Assembly (NCBI GenBank): GCA_000827495.1
Contig: KN817700.1
Span: 1-52,916 of the forward strand
DNA length: 52,916 nucleotides
From: Hypholoma sublateritium FD-334 SS-4
Lineage: Eukaryota; Basidiomycota; Agaricomycetes; Agaricales; Strophariaceae
Reading direction: 5' to 3'
Of the stretch, positions 10,552 through 21,014 are shown in pieces (within the stretch, counting starts at the first letter, position 1; each line of letters starts with the position of its first letter). Under the pieces are notes generated by a model. That model was not told where the DNA came from. It ran no database searches and worked only from the letters and a program-made list of their open reading frames with translations. The position numbers and the translations under genes are program-made.

Positions 10552-10973
10552 CACAGGCCAAACAATGGACGGCGTACCCGGCTGAGGATCACCTCATATT
10601 GATGAGATCAATTACATAAGCACGGCTTGTCGGCTCACCTCCCTCGCTGACTATCACAAATGTTTCGGCGCACTTGTGAAATAAATCCGNGCACCTAATG
10701 TTTTTCGGTGCACTTAGAAAGTAAATCCGCGCACCGTGATATGTTTCTGCGGACCTTAAAATATAAATCGGCGCATTGAATTGTTTTTATGCGCAGTCAA
10801 AAAAAATCTGCGCACTACAATGTGTTCACGCGCACCTGAAATTTATTTCTGCGCCCAACAAATCCTATCATGGGAATGCCTATTATTAATGTGCACATTA
10901 AGGGTAGTATAACAAAAGGTCCCCGGGGGCAACAAAAGTGTTTCTGGAATTTTTCCCTAAACGGACCGCCATA
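10552..10973 (-). repeat. Right inverted arm of element B
   Basis: Mirror of 8072-8493 with only isolated differences. It is followed by CCGAAA at 10974-10979. Confidence 0.9.
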
Positions 10974-10979
10974 CCGAAA
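10974..10979. repeat. Right target-site duplication CCGAAA of element B
   Basis: Repeats 8066-8071 immediately outside the right arm. Confidence 0.8.
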
Positions 10980-11142
10980 TTGGCGTCAACAGCGCATAAA
11001 CATTTCTTGATCTTTGTACCCTGGAATCTGAGGCTTGAGCTTAAGCGACGGCTACGACGACAAATACGTCAACACGCGCACGCTACTCCGGCTGTGCCCG
11101 ATCTCTGCGTACTCCACTGGGCACTCCCACAGTAGACCCCGA

Positions 11143-11262
11143 GGGGCTTCCACCGGAGAAATCCGCGAAATCGACTGGTACACTCAGGTCGTGAGACTCA
11201 GGGGTTGATGTGATGTCGGCCACGCTCGGCTGCCCAAAAGCGGCACGGCTGTCGCATAGATC
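11143..11262 (+). repeat. Left terminal inverted repeat of element C
   Basis: Pairs with 16153-16272 (mirror positions sum to 27415). The best conserved part is 11154-11205. Confidence 0.78.
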
Positions 11263-11385
11263 GTCAGGAAATGATTACAGTCTGCACGTAGATTCCTTAT
11301 CGCCACTCTGCCTACAATGTAAGTAGCTAGTATATCAATCAAAGAAAATGCGTAGATTTTTACAATATCTGATTGCCATCCAAAG

Positions 11386-14300
11386 ATGCCCCGCCGGCAC
11401 ACACCTGCAATAACTGTCCCCGTTCAAATAGTATGGCCAGACGGCCAGACAAAACTTACAACAATGTATGATCCTAGTATCAACAAGCATCGCATCGAAT
11501 GTGATCTATGTAAATTGGTGATCACCCTGACAAAAACAGGGAATCCAAAAGCTATATTTGATCATCGAGGAAAGAAGGAATGTAACCGTCAGAGATCTCT
11601 GCTTGAGGTGCAGAACATTAGTCTCTGAACTCATTGCTGAACGCTGATCACCTAATTCATGAACGTCTGAATCAATTAGGTGCAATCAAGCAGCGACATG
11701 GAGCAATCTAATGTACCACCACTCCCTTCTAGCAGCAATGTGCAAATATCACCTGATCCTTCGGTCAGAAAGCCACGATATCCATGCCCTGGATCAGCTG
11801 TTGCTTGGACTCCTGGATCCGTTTGGGCAACATATCCTTATCAGCAGCACCATACACGGACCAGTATTGGTTGGAAGCCAACTGGGTTTGGAATTGATAA
11901 TATGATTATCTTGCGCTCTGATAAATGTGCAGGGTTTGTGACCGACGATAAACCTGTTGCGTGTAGATCATGTCACTCTGTTCAGTATATGGCTAGCTTT
12001 AGGAATTTTGTGGATCAAGCACAGGAGGCAAAGGCTCATACACCGTGGAATTATCTTTCCGCTAATCAGATGCAAGCGGTTATGAAAAAAATGGTCACAC
12101 AGCTGAGAGCACTTCGTACAAGGGTGTGCTTTTGTTTTTTATTCTTTCCAATCTTTTACTTAGCGGCTTGCAATTATTACAGATTGAAAATCTTCTCCGA
12201 CGCAATCTGACGATGGCAAAGACATTGTCAGACTACAAGCGGATAATGATGCTTATCGGATCCAGTGATCTCACTGGACTACGGCGCCTAATTGCTGCAT
12301 CCTTACGGAGAGGCGCCTCTCCTGCAGCAATTATTTCTCTACTTGAAAAGTCTCTTGCTGGACTCTATTCTCCATCTGGAGGTTTTTCAAAGCGTGATCT
12401 TGATATTGCATTTCTTGTGAAATCAATCGGTGGTCCACGTCTACTTTACGCACTGCAAAAATCCCATGGACTTGCATCACTTTCTACTGTGCGCCGTAAT
12501 TATCAAATTCCCCGACTTCTTGCATCAACCGGAACACCGTCAGCTGAAGAGTTCAATCCGAACATGTCAAGCTTCTTGGATCCGAAAGTTAAGCCAGCTC
12601 CTCCGCAGACTTCATCAGGTGGTGTTCCAGGAAACATCCTCATGTTTGATGGTGTAGCACTTGATACGCGATGCCAATATTGCCCAGAGCGAAACATAGT
12701 TCTTGGATTATGCCGTGAACACTCAAAAAACATAAACCTAGAGGTTTCTGATGTCAAATCGGTTGAGGACATCCGAACAGCTCTTTTTGAACCACCTAGC
12801 GATGCCAACAAAGTATGCTTTGGAAGTGATGCCACTGTTGTTGCAATTGCCCCGTATGCACGATCTGACCACTATCGGCCTGTTCCCCTTGTGGTATCTG
12901 CATCTGATAAAACAGAAAAAGGTCCAGAATTGGCATTGTGGATCAGAACACTTCTCGACGCATACAAATTACATGAATTTGGGGGATCTATTTCAGGACC
13001 AATCTGGGCCTTAGGAAGCGATGGTGATTCAACATTCCGCAGTGCTCGACATATTATCTGTATGACCCATCACCTTCAGGTTGTGAACTCGGATATGGAG
13101 ATTATTCTTCGCAGCCTTGTTGGTCTCAACCTGTATACTTCAGTGGAGGGTATTGTAGGAACTTGTGATCCAAAGCATATATTTAAACGTGGGTTCAATT
13201 CAAAGCTCTTTATGTATTCAACCATTTATATTTTATGTAGGATTTGCAACACTTCTCCGAAATACCCAGGGCTTTATGCTATTTGAAACAAATATCTGCC
13301 CGCATGATATACTTTATCAGCTCGCACGCGTGGGGAAGATTTCAGTCGACAAAGCACGGTCTCTTTTAGATCCTGCAGACAAGCAGAATGTTCCAAAGGC
13401 TGTCTCTTTATTGCAACACCTTATGATGAAGGGCACAGAGACTTGTCCATCAGATATGACACCATCTGATTTTCACCGCCAGAGGTGCATTACATTCTTC
13501 GGACAATTTCTTTCATATTTTCTCCTACCGTTCATTTCCCCAGACTGGTCTCTCTCACAACAAATTGAATCCCTATCGGCATATGCGCACCTGGCCGCTG
13601 CACTTCATCTAAAGCACGGAACAGCTTGCTTAACAGGAGCCTTATATGCTGACTCTCAGGCGGTTGTAAAGAATATTGTCTTTATCACGGCGCGGCTACA
13701 AATCATGGATGGAAACCTTACCTTCTTCATTATACAAGAAGGGACTGACCGTCTTGAGGGACTGTTTGGCGACACTCGGACACAGGATCACTCACGGAAT
13801 TTTGACATCAAACAACTTTGCGAGAAGCTCAGTATTGCAACCCTAATTGACGGCGCATTTGAACGGAACCCTGAATTAGATCGAGGCCACCGTCGATTGA
13901 GTATTCTGGGCACACTCGGAATAGACCACATCAATCCGAAGTCATGGAAGGGGGACACTCACGTCGGCAATGTTGACCTTCACATTCAATGGGAAAATGG
14001 ACGACAGAAAGCAATCAATCTCCTCCGTGAATACTTCAGAGATGAGACACCATTGGACTTCAATGCAATTTTCTCAAAAGAGGGGTTTGATTTTCTTCGA
14101 CCAGATGGAGACTATGTTGGCGTCCGATCTACTGGAGATGATGACCGATCTGAAATTGATCAAGTTGACCAACTCACAGACAAAGAACTTCATATACAAG
14201 TTACAAATTTGGAACAAATTGCAGAAGATGAGGTCTCGGGGGACAGAATAACACCCTCCGCAACGGATATTCATTTTCTGCCAGTGGATCTTGAACAAAT

Positions 14301-16123
14301 TAATGATGATAACATTGCTAACATACTCAATGATAACTTATCCTCCTCGTCTCCTCCTCCATCCATCTACTCATCTGAAACCGAAGGGGCAGCTACACCT
14401 AAACACCAAGAAGAAACATCAGTGACAATGGCCTCTATCGAAGCCGACCAGTCTGACATACAATTTCAGGAGCTTCCCGATGGAATGGAAATCGATGACT
14501 TCTTCCCGGACTCACCGGATCCCGATGCCACAATGGGAGACGTACTAGGAAAAACATTTTCGAAGACTCTGGTTATTGATGGGAAAACATATCTAAAAAG
14601 CTCAATAGTTGCTCAGCTTACGGCTGATTCAAAGGCCAGAAAGGTTACCTTGCGGCCTCTCCGTGCTCAGGGCGTTGCAATGGAGACGTTCCGAACAGCA
14701 ACAAAATTTGAACATGTCTTTGACCCATTCGACATCAGTGGGCTTGACGGAGGAGCTAATCTAATCAAGGCTGGGGATTTAGCTTCGCTACTGGTTGTGT
14801 CAGGAGATCGGATCTGCTTATCAGTATTTGAAATTGGAGGCTTCCGGATAGAAAATACCAAGGCGCTTCAAACTGCACTTGAAGTCCAGAAACTGGGAAA
14901 TGCGGCACATAAAATTCAAGTTATGGGTCAAATACTCGAGATGCAACAGCACCGCACACCTGATATATGGGAATGGTCAAAAAGATATGTCAAACTTGAC
15001 GTCAAGGCTAAATCTGAACGGCTAACAAGAAATCAGCTTGTTATCGAGGTTCCCTCTGCACTCCTAACACCGCTCTCACCTCTGCCACTGCAAGTTTCAT
15101 CGGATGCACAATTGGTTACACGCGAGACAACGTGGAAAATACCGAACGTTCAACTCGAGAAAGCGCTCGAGATATCCTGGGACAATCTCAATCCAGATAC
15201 CAATGATTTAGTTGGAAACATCGCAGCCCTGCCGAAGATTGTGAACCCGGGTGCACTGCCATATCGTGATCTTACTGGTACGCACCTTTATTTCTAGCAA
15301 GCTTAAAGATATTCAAATCTCAAATTCAAAGGGGAATGTAAACTGTATGTCAGTAATGTACCGCCTGAAGTCATACCTATTGGGAAGCTCGATGGAAAGG
15401 ACACGGTTCCGTGCAAGCTATGTGGCCTCCCAAAGAAGATCAGCCATATGCGCAATCATGTCGGGTATCATATCTTGTGGGCAATGCGCAATATCAACGA
15501 AAGATCTCCCTTAAAAATAGCGGTTTGTACTCACCAAAATATAGCGCAGACCAACTAATATAGCCTTCAAATAGGTTGGTATTAATCCATGTGGTTTCTG
15601 CGGCCTTGATGGCTGTCGAACACAACTTTCATTTGGAAAGCACAACACACCTGTAATTCAGTCGACGTGCACATATCACTATGAGAAAATGAGCTACAAA
15701 TCCGCCAAACAGTCAACAGTGAGCTCACCGTGCACCAATGTGCCAATTAGCTGCCCACTGTGTCCAGTATCGGTCTCAGGACAGCCCCACACGGTGTGGA
15801 AATACAACTGTGTCTATCACATCCTGACCCACCATTCCACGGAGTCGGGCGATACATCAGCCACGGAAAGCGACCCTGTATTCAGTGGGAAGCTTCCGGA
15901 TATCCCCGCGCAGCTCACTGTTGACCTATTTATCTCAAGGCAAGAGGAGCGTTGCATGGAGGTGACCGAGAAAGCAACAGCCGATGCACGCAAAGAAATC
16001 GGGCTGCCTGATAGTGAGGGCTTTGAGATTGCGAGGGAAACACTACCAAAGGAGAAGGAGAAGCGCCCACGGTCGCAGACAGTGACCAGCGGGGGCGGGA
16101 AGAAGAAGAGAACGAAGAAATAG
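11386..16123 (+). CDS. DDE transposase with zinc-binding ends (about 1482 aa, 6 exons)
   Basis: Exons by eye are 11386-11607, 11680-12123, 12183-13188, 13241-15277, 15332-15522 and 15575-16123. All phases agree, giving about 1482 aa. The N-terminus has a Cys/His cluster (IECDLCKLV ... FDHRGKKEC) like a BED-type finger. The middle has LMFDGVALDTRC with Asp near residue 378, GLCREHSKN, LGSDGDSTFRSARH with Asp near residue 502, a D.KHIFKR motif, and RLEGLFGD with Glu near residue 730. Together they match a very common but poorly named Agaricomycete DDE transposase family. An acidic Ser-rich linker follows, then a Cys/His segment (CKLCGLPKKISHMRNH) and a C-terminal cluster with NPCGFCGLDGC, CTYHYEKM, CPLCP and WKYNCVYHI. 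A basic GGGKKKRTKK tail closes it. The protein should catalyse movement of element C. Confidence 0.82.
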
Positions 16124-16152
16124 TGTAGAACTTCGACATCGATTGTACAGTA

Positions 16153-16272
16153 ATCTACGCGACGGCCAGTGTCGTTTTTGGAAAGCCGAGTGCGGCCGAC
16201 ATCACATCAGGCCCTGAGTCTCACGACCTCAGTGTACCAGTTGATTTCACGGATTTCTCCGATGGACGCCCC
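16153..16272 (-). repeat. Right terminal inverted repeat of element C
   Basis: Inverted partner of 11143-11262, starting 30 bp after the stop codon of the transposase gene. Confidence 0.78.
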
Positions 16273-16459
16273 CTGCTCCCACGTAATCAATTATCTGAAC
16301 GAGTCGACAACGCGTCGATCAACCTTAGGCGAACCTGCTCCAAGGACCGTACTCCATCTTGGGAACCAACTTTACAGTTAAAAGGAACGCTAACTTGCAT
16401 CCAATATCTGGGACGCGTCCGGTCACACGCTGTATTTGAAGGGATATCGACGCGAATAC

Positions 16460-17032
16460 TCAGTATAACAGCTTCGAGATCCTATCATCCTGTAAGGTAC
16501 AAAATTTCTCGTACAGATACCTCTCGTACCCACGCTCTTCAGCGTATTTATTGTATCCAGGCAGGTGAAAAGGAAGGAGGCGCGCTGCGCTGATGAGCGC
16601 GTGCTCGCGGATCAGCCTGAGGTAGGTATCCTCAGGATCAGAGAAGCCGTCGCTGATGTCGATGGACCTGGAGAGGCAGAGGCGCTGCAGTATGCTGCTT
16701 TGCGTGCCGTAGGCTGCGCTCGGGGGGAGGTCGGAGTCCTTACATAGCGTTTTGGTCAGTTGTGCATGGCCAGCATGGTGCAGGTGGGTAGGAGTGGCAT
16801 ATGTAAATTTGCTGATTTCGGCTCGAAGGATTGTAGCGTTTGGTGTAAAAAATATCGTTCGAACATGCTGTGTAGCTCTTTCGTGCTCGGGCCACACGGC
16901 GGACTCAGAGCAGAGAAATTCCCCTAGGCGTTTCGTGGATGTTAAAGCTGCGTCGAGAAGGAGCCTGAGTTTAAGACGCCGGAAGCGGCCAGTTTGACAG
17001 TGTGTCTGACTGGGGGGTGCGATGAGGGCCAA
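16460..17032 (-). CDS. Hypothetical protein (190 aa)
   Basis: Single open frame on the minus strand just outside element C. The predicted protein begins MALIAPPSQTHCQTGRF and is rich in Leu, Arg, His and Ser, with no membrane segment or recognised domain. Its frame stays open for 573 bp in GC-richer DNA, which could occur by chance. No intron is needed. Confidence 0.3.
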   Translation of the reverse strand: MALIAPPSQTHCQTGRFRRLKLRLLLDAALTSTKRLGEFLCSESAVWPEHERATQHVRTIFFTPNATILRAEISKFTYATPTHLHHAGHAQLTKTLCKDSDLPPSAAYGTQSSILQRLCLSRSIDISDGFSDPEDTYLRLIREHALISAARLLPFHLPGYNKYAEERGYERYLYEKFCTLQDDRISKLLY

Positions 17033-17735
17033 TGAGGCAAGGTGAGTAGGCGGACATTAACGTTTGAAAATTTGAATATTATTGATCCATTGATCATTTA
17101 GGTGCGGTGTCCCACATCACGGTTCCGGGAAAAAAGCACCCCCAATGGCATTGAATATTTTGTGAAAGCGGGTGATACAGCCTGGAAAGCTTAGAAGAGG
17201 TAGAGTTGTGTCGTTGACGCCAAGTTGACGCCCCACAATGGGGGGACTCCTATTTTTTCAGAGTTAAACAGCACCACTCTCATCTTTCGTGCCTATGTGA
17301 GCGAATACAGAGCGGAGCCGCTGGTGCTGCACTGTATCGATGTATCTGCCAGGCGGGGACACAGTGCGCCAGACCGCTGGGGTGAGCCATCGTTTCGTGA
17401 ATTTGCAAATACCGCGATTCACTCCTTATTTAGATTGTTTATCCATAAATAAATTTATTATCATACGAAGCGCGTCCTATGTACGCCTTTTATGGAGTGC
17501 AGAAAGCATTGAAAAACTCGAAACTAAGATGACGACTCAGACTGGAGCGAGGGAACGGCTACGCTCGCATCGCTTGATGATGCGCGCCGCTGGTCGGAAG
17601 AAACAGATATCGCGAGGGTAAACTAGAGCGCCCTTTTTAACACTCGCGTTGACGCTAGTGCGTCTACATTGTCATGCGTACGACGCTACACAGCGAGTGA
17701 CTATATGCGAGCGCTCACTACTTGTTCTATATTTA
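17033..17735. other. Intergenic, nothing recognised
   Basis: Only short frames of changing strand. No motif, repeat array or RNA gene was noticed. Confidence 0.5.
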
Positions 17736-18285
17736 GGCAGGACTGGCCGCGAGAGAGCTTCGACGTTAAATTTATTTGGTTCCGATTATAATGTGAACTC
17801 TGAATCTGAACTACAATCCGAACAAAAGTCAGATATTCCAAATTTGCTTTCTGAGTTCACTTTCCATGGGTAAGTTCATATTTCATTATTGAGTTCAGTT
17901 TTGGTAGAGAGATATTTGCGTACCTTGTTGGCGCAAGCCACCATGTATTCGTTGTGGCTCATGCTTATGCTGCCACCAAGTTGCCACGGGCCCGGGGCCA
18001 CAGGCCCACAGCATGTGGCCTGGTGGGATGAGATGCCACAAGGATATTATTGAAACTGTGGCACGGTCACAGTAAATCTAACTCGACGGTGGCTACTAGT
18101 ACGCTGGCAAATAACCAGAACTTTGTAGATAATCTGTACTTCTCAAAGTAATTCGGGAAAGTTCAGGTTCTGGATGGAAGTTCATTTATGAAGTTCAGAT
18201 TCAAAGTACATATTATAATCTGTACCGTTAATTATTACTGTCGAAGCTTTGGGCCGCGAGGTCGGCACCGGCAATAGCCGGAGCA
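17736..18285. repeat. MITE-like inverted repeat with GTTCA motifs
   Basis: About 60 bp at 17755-17812 (AGCTTCGAC ... GATTATAAT ... TGAATCTGAACT) recur inverted at 18192-18250, with a GGCCGCGAG-like block on the outer side of both. The inner flanks hold repeated AGTTCA/TGAAC words (for example near 17794, 17810, 17856, 17874, 17893, 18162, 18179, 18193). The core (17940-18050) contains several short GC-rich inverted words around CCACAGGCC and CATGTGGCC. Non-coding; boundaries approximate. Confidence 0.5.
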
Positions 18286-19633
18286 GTGCCCTGCCGCTGT
18301 CGTTGGCCGATGGCCGGCCCCCGCGCTGACGTGCGCGGGCGCGCCCAGGTCTGTCCGCAGGTTTCCCCACTGCGGGGGGCTAGTGTATGTTCATCAGCAG
18401 TCAAATATGTAGTTTGACGTCGCGCTCCGCGGAGACGGGTATGGAAGCAAGAGTTGAACGTTGAAGGCTCAGAATCAGGACGGAGTGAACTTTGACTGGG
18501 CCGCGGACGAGGTCACACGAATCGGACGCAGTGCGGTGGTGGGATTGCTTGTGTGGGGTTTATTGGGCGCTTGTTGGGCTGTGTGCGGGCGTCTGTTGTG
18601 GGCGTACGTATGCGCGGGGTTGAGGGACGTGTAGCTTGTCTATGCGCGTGCGGCGTCCGCGGCGCTGGGGAGGGTTGGGGAGGAGGCATTCGCGGCCGTT
18701 CGTGGCCAGCGCGTGATTGAGACACATATGAAGCTGTGTCGCACCATGTACCGCCATCGGGAGTAGTAGCTGGCGAGCGTGTATACTTAGGATAAGCTGA
18801 GACCGGGCATATGCGCCATGCATGTGCGTATCTGCGCTGGGCGGCGGCGGCGGCGGCGTGAACAAGCCACGCGTGACCGCTCGCGCTGCGGAATTTGCGC
18901 CGGGCCCGGCAGCGTAATCTGGACCGTAAGTACAGCCCGTAGCTGACTTGGCTGGTGGAAGGCGCGCACCTTGGCAACGTAGACAAGATGCACGTTGCAG
19001 ATAACGACGGCGTCCATGCGCGCTGTACCGTCGCTGCGCCGCGGGCTTCGAGTGCGCTGACGGCGCGCATTCTGCGATGCTGCCTGGTGGCCCGCCAAGT
19101 CTAAATAAAAGCAGATTCGCTGTCCTGAGGTGGACCGAACAGGACGCGTTGATAGAGTTATGCCGGGCGAGCAGGATATACATAGACAGATTTTTTTCGG
19201 GGACGCTGCGCGACTTCTGCGCGTAGCGGCAAGGGGAGGGTCTGGGCCCCCGGAGCCGACATCGCTTCGCTTACATTTGCACACAGCGCGATGATGGTGT
19301 GGTGGTGATGATGATGAGGATCGCGACGCGGTGCGGTGCGCGGCGGGTGCCTCGGCGCGCGGTGCTAGGCAGCGAGCGCGCGCGGCGGAATTCTGCGGGC
19401 GCTTCCATGCTGGTGCGCTGGGCGTATTGCATAAAAAAACCGCCATGACGATGAGGAAGGCGAGGCGGTTAATTAAAATTGTCAGGCTAGCGTTTGTTTT
19501 GCGGATTGTCAGGTCCCAGGGCTCGGCACATGCCGGCGTCCGCAAAAGGACAAAGGCAAGCTTACGTGATCTGTGTGTAGGTTGCTTAGCTGTGGGTCGC
19601 TGAGAGCCATCACCCTTCCCCTTTCCACACACC
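18286..19633. other. GC-rich upstream region of the first G-alpha gene
   Basis: Overlapping long frames on the minus strand reflect GC richness and low complexity (for example a GGC run near 18840-18860) and carry no domain. The segment just before 19634 (CTTCCCCTTTCCACACACC) is a pyrimidine-rich leader typical of well-expressed fungal genes. Confidence 0.45.
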
Positions 19634-21014
19634 ATGGGCGGCTGCGTCTCCCAACCAGACCGCGCAGGCAAGGAGCGCTCCGACGAGATAGACCGCGTCC
19701 TCGAGGAGGACAACAAGAAGTTCAAGCGCGATTGCAAGATCCTGCTGCTCGGTGAGTCCACAGGCACCGCACACCAGGCCCCGCTCACCCCCGTCCAGGC
19801 TCCGGCGAGTCGGGCAAGACCACGATCGTCAAGCAGATGAAGATCATCCACCAGGCCGGCTTTTCAGAGGCAGAGCTCGCCGAGTACCGTCCCGCGATAT
19901 ACAAGAATGTCCTCGACTCCGCCCACCAGGTCGTCACCTACATGAAGAAGATCGGCCTCGAGTGCGTCGAGTTCTCAAATAGGGTGGGTGTCTCGCTATG
20001 GGGGTGGGTATATGCTGATGTCTCGCCAGCCCCTAGCGGAGAAAATCCTCGACTACGAGCCGGACCCGACCGATATCGTCGTCTCCTTCCCGCCAGAGAT
20101 GGCCGAGGCCATCCACCAACTATGGAAAGACCCCATCATCACTAAGATCATGGACGAGCACTCGAGCGAGTTCTACCTCATGGACTCGGCCCCCTAGTAC
20201 GTCCCCCCGTCCCCGCGTCCCCGGGCGCCCGCTTATTTCCCCAGCTTCTTCTCCGAGGTCCTGCGGATCGGCGCCCCCGGGTTCCTGCCGAACGAGACGG
20301 ACGTGCTGCGTGCGCGCCAGAAGAGCGTCGGCATCGCCGAGACCCGCTTCCAGATGGGCCAGCTATCGTGCGTCCCATCTTTTGTTTGCATCAGGCGCGG
20401 TCCCACCGCGGCAGATGCACCCGGCTTACTTCCATGCACAGGATACATATGTTCGACGTCGGCGGCCAGCGGAGCGAACGGAAGAAGTGGATTCACTGCT
20501 TTGAGAGCGTGACGAGCATTATCTTCTGCACCGCGCTGAGCGAGTACGACCAGGTGCTGCTGGAGGAGAAAAGCCAGGTGCGTGCCTTTCTGTGAGAATA
20601 TATGCGGTGCTTACCGTGTGGTAGAACCGCATGCTTGAGAGTCTGGTCCTCTTTGAGAGTGTGATCAACTCGCGGTGGTTCCTACGGACGTCAATAATCC
20701 TCTTCTTGAATAAGATCGACGTATTCAAGAATAAACTGCCCAAGGTCCCCCTCGAGCGATATTTCCCTGAATACACCGGCGGCCCCGATATTAACAAGGC
20801 CGCGAAATATATCCTCTGGAAGTTCATGCAGGCGAACCGAGCGCGCCTCAGCGTATATCCACAGTACGTACCTTACTTCCTTTGTTGCGCATATCACTCA
20901 CCGCCTTGGGCCAGTCTAACGCAGGCGACGGATACAACAAATATACGGCTCGTTTTCGCAGCGGTGAAAGAAACGATACTGCAAAATGCCCTGAAAGACT
21001 CTGGGATCCTATAA
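19634..21014 (+). CDS. Heterotrimeric G protein alpha subunit, canonical (355 aa, 7 exons)
   Basis: Exons are 19634-19751, 19799-19983, 20030-20196, 20245-20367, 20442-20577, 20625-20863 and 20915-21014, giving 355 aa, the usual family length. The start MGGCVSQ fits N-myristoylation at Gly2 with a palmitoylable Cys4. All nucleotide-site motifs are present: P-loop GSGESGKTT, switch I with the catalytic Arg in [11 protein letters not shown], switch [14 protein letters not shown] with the catalytic Gln, NKID for guanine, and the [11 protein letters not shown] (TCAT) loop. The C-terminal receptor-contact end is LKDSGIL. It should cycle GDP/GTP at the plasma membrane downstream of GPCRs such as pheromone or nutrient receptors. 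It heads a tandem of three related genes in the same orientation and is the only one with a complete catalytic set. Confidence 0.95.

Larger units (their letters stand above)
8072..10973. mobile_element. Element B: non-autonomous transposon, sibling of element A
   Basis: Inverted arms 8072-8493 and 10552-10973 (422 bp, mirror positions sum to 19045) begin TATGGCGGTCCGTTTAGGG and are flanked by a perfect CCGAAA duplication, so both ends are certain. The terminus is shared with element A. The 2.06-kb interior encodes no recognisable transposase. An N sits at exactly mirrored positions in both arms (8355 and 10690), which suggests the arms were confused during assembly. The element is presumably moved in trans by an enzyme not in this window. 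Element C has different ends, so it is not an obvious source. Confidence 0.87.
11143..16272. mobile_element. Element C: autonomous DDE transposon of mushroom type
   Basis: Imperfect inverted repeats (about 11143-11262 and 16153-16272, about 85% identical by eye) begin GGGGCnTCCAnCGGAGAAATCC and enclose one large spliced gene. No target duplication is evident outside the ends, so the exact boundary could be off by a few bases. The transposase frame is open throughout. The ends differ from those of elements A and B. Confidence 0.78.

Noticed and set aside
11143..16272. Element C as the autonomous source for elements A and B
   Set aside because: The terminal sequences differ (GGGGCnTCCAnCGGAG against TATGGCGGTCCG) and element C lacks the periodic motif array.
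18513..19851. Minus-strand frames of 185-354 aa before and across the first G-alpha exons
   Set aside because: They overlap the true G-alpha exon on the other strand and consist of GC-driven Arg/Pro/Ser-rich sequence.
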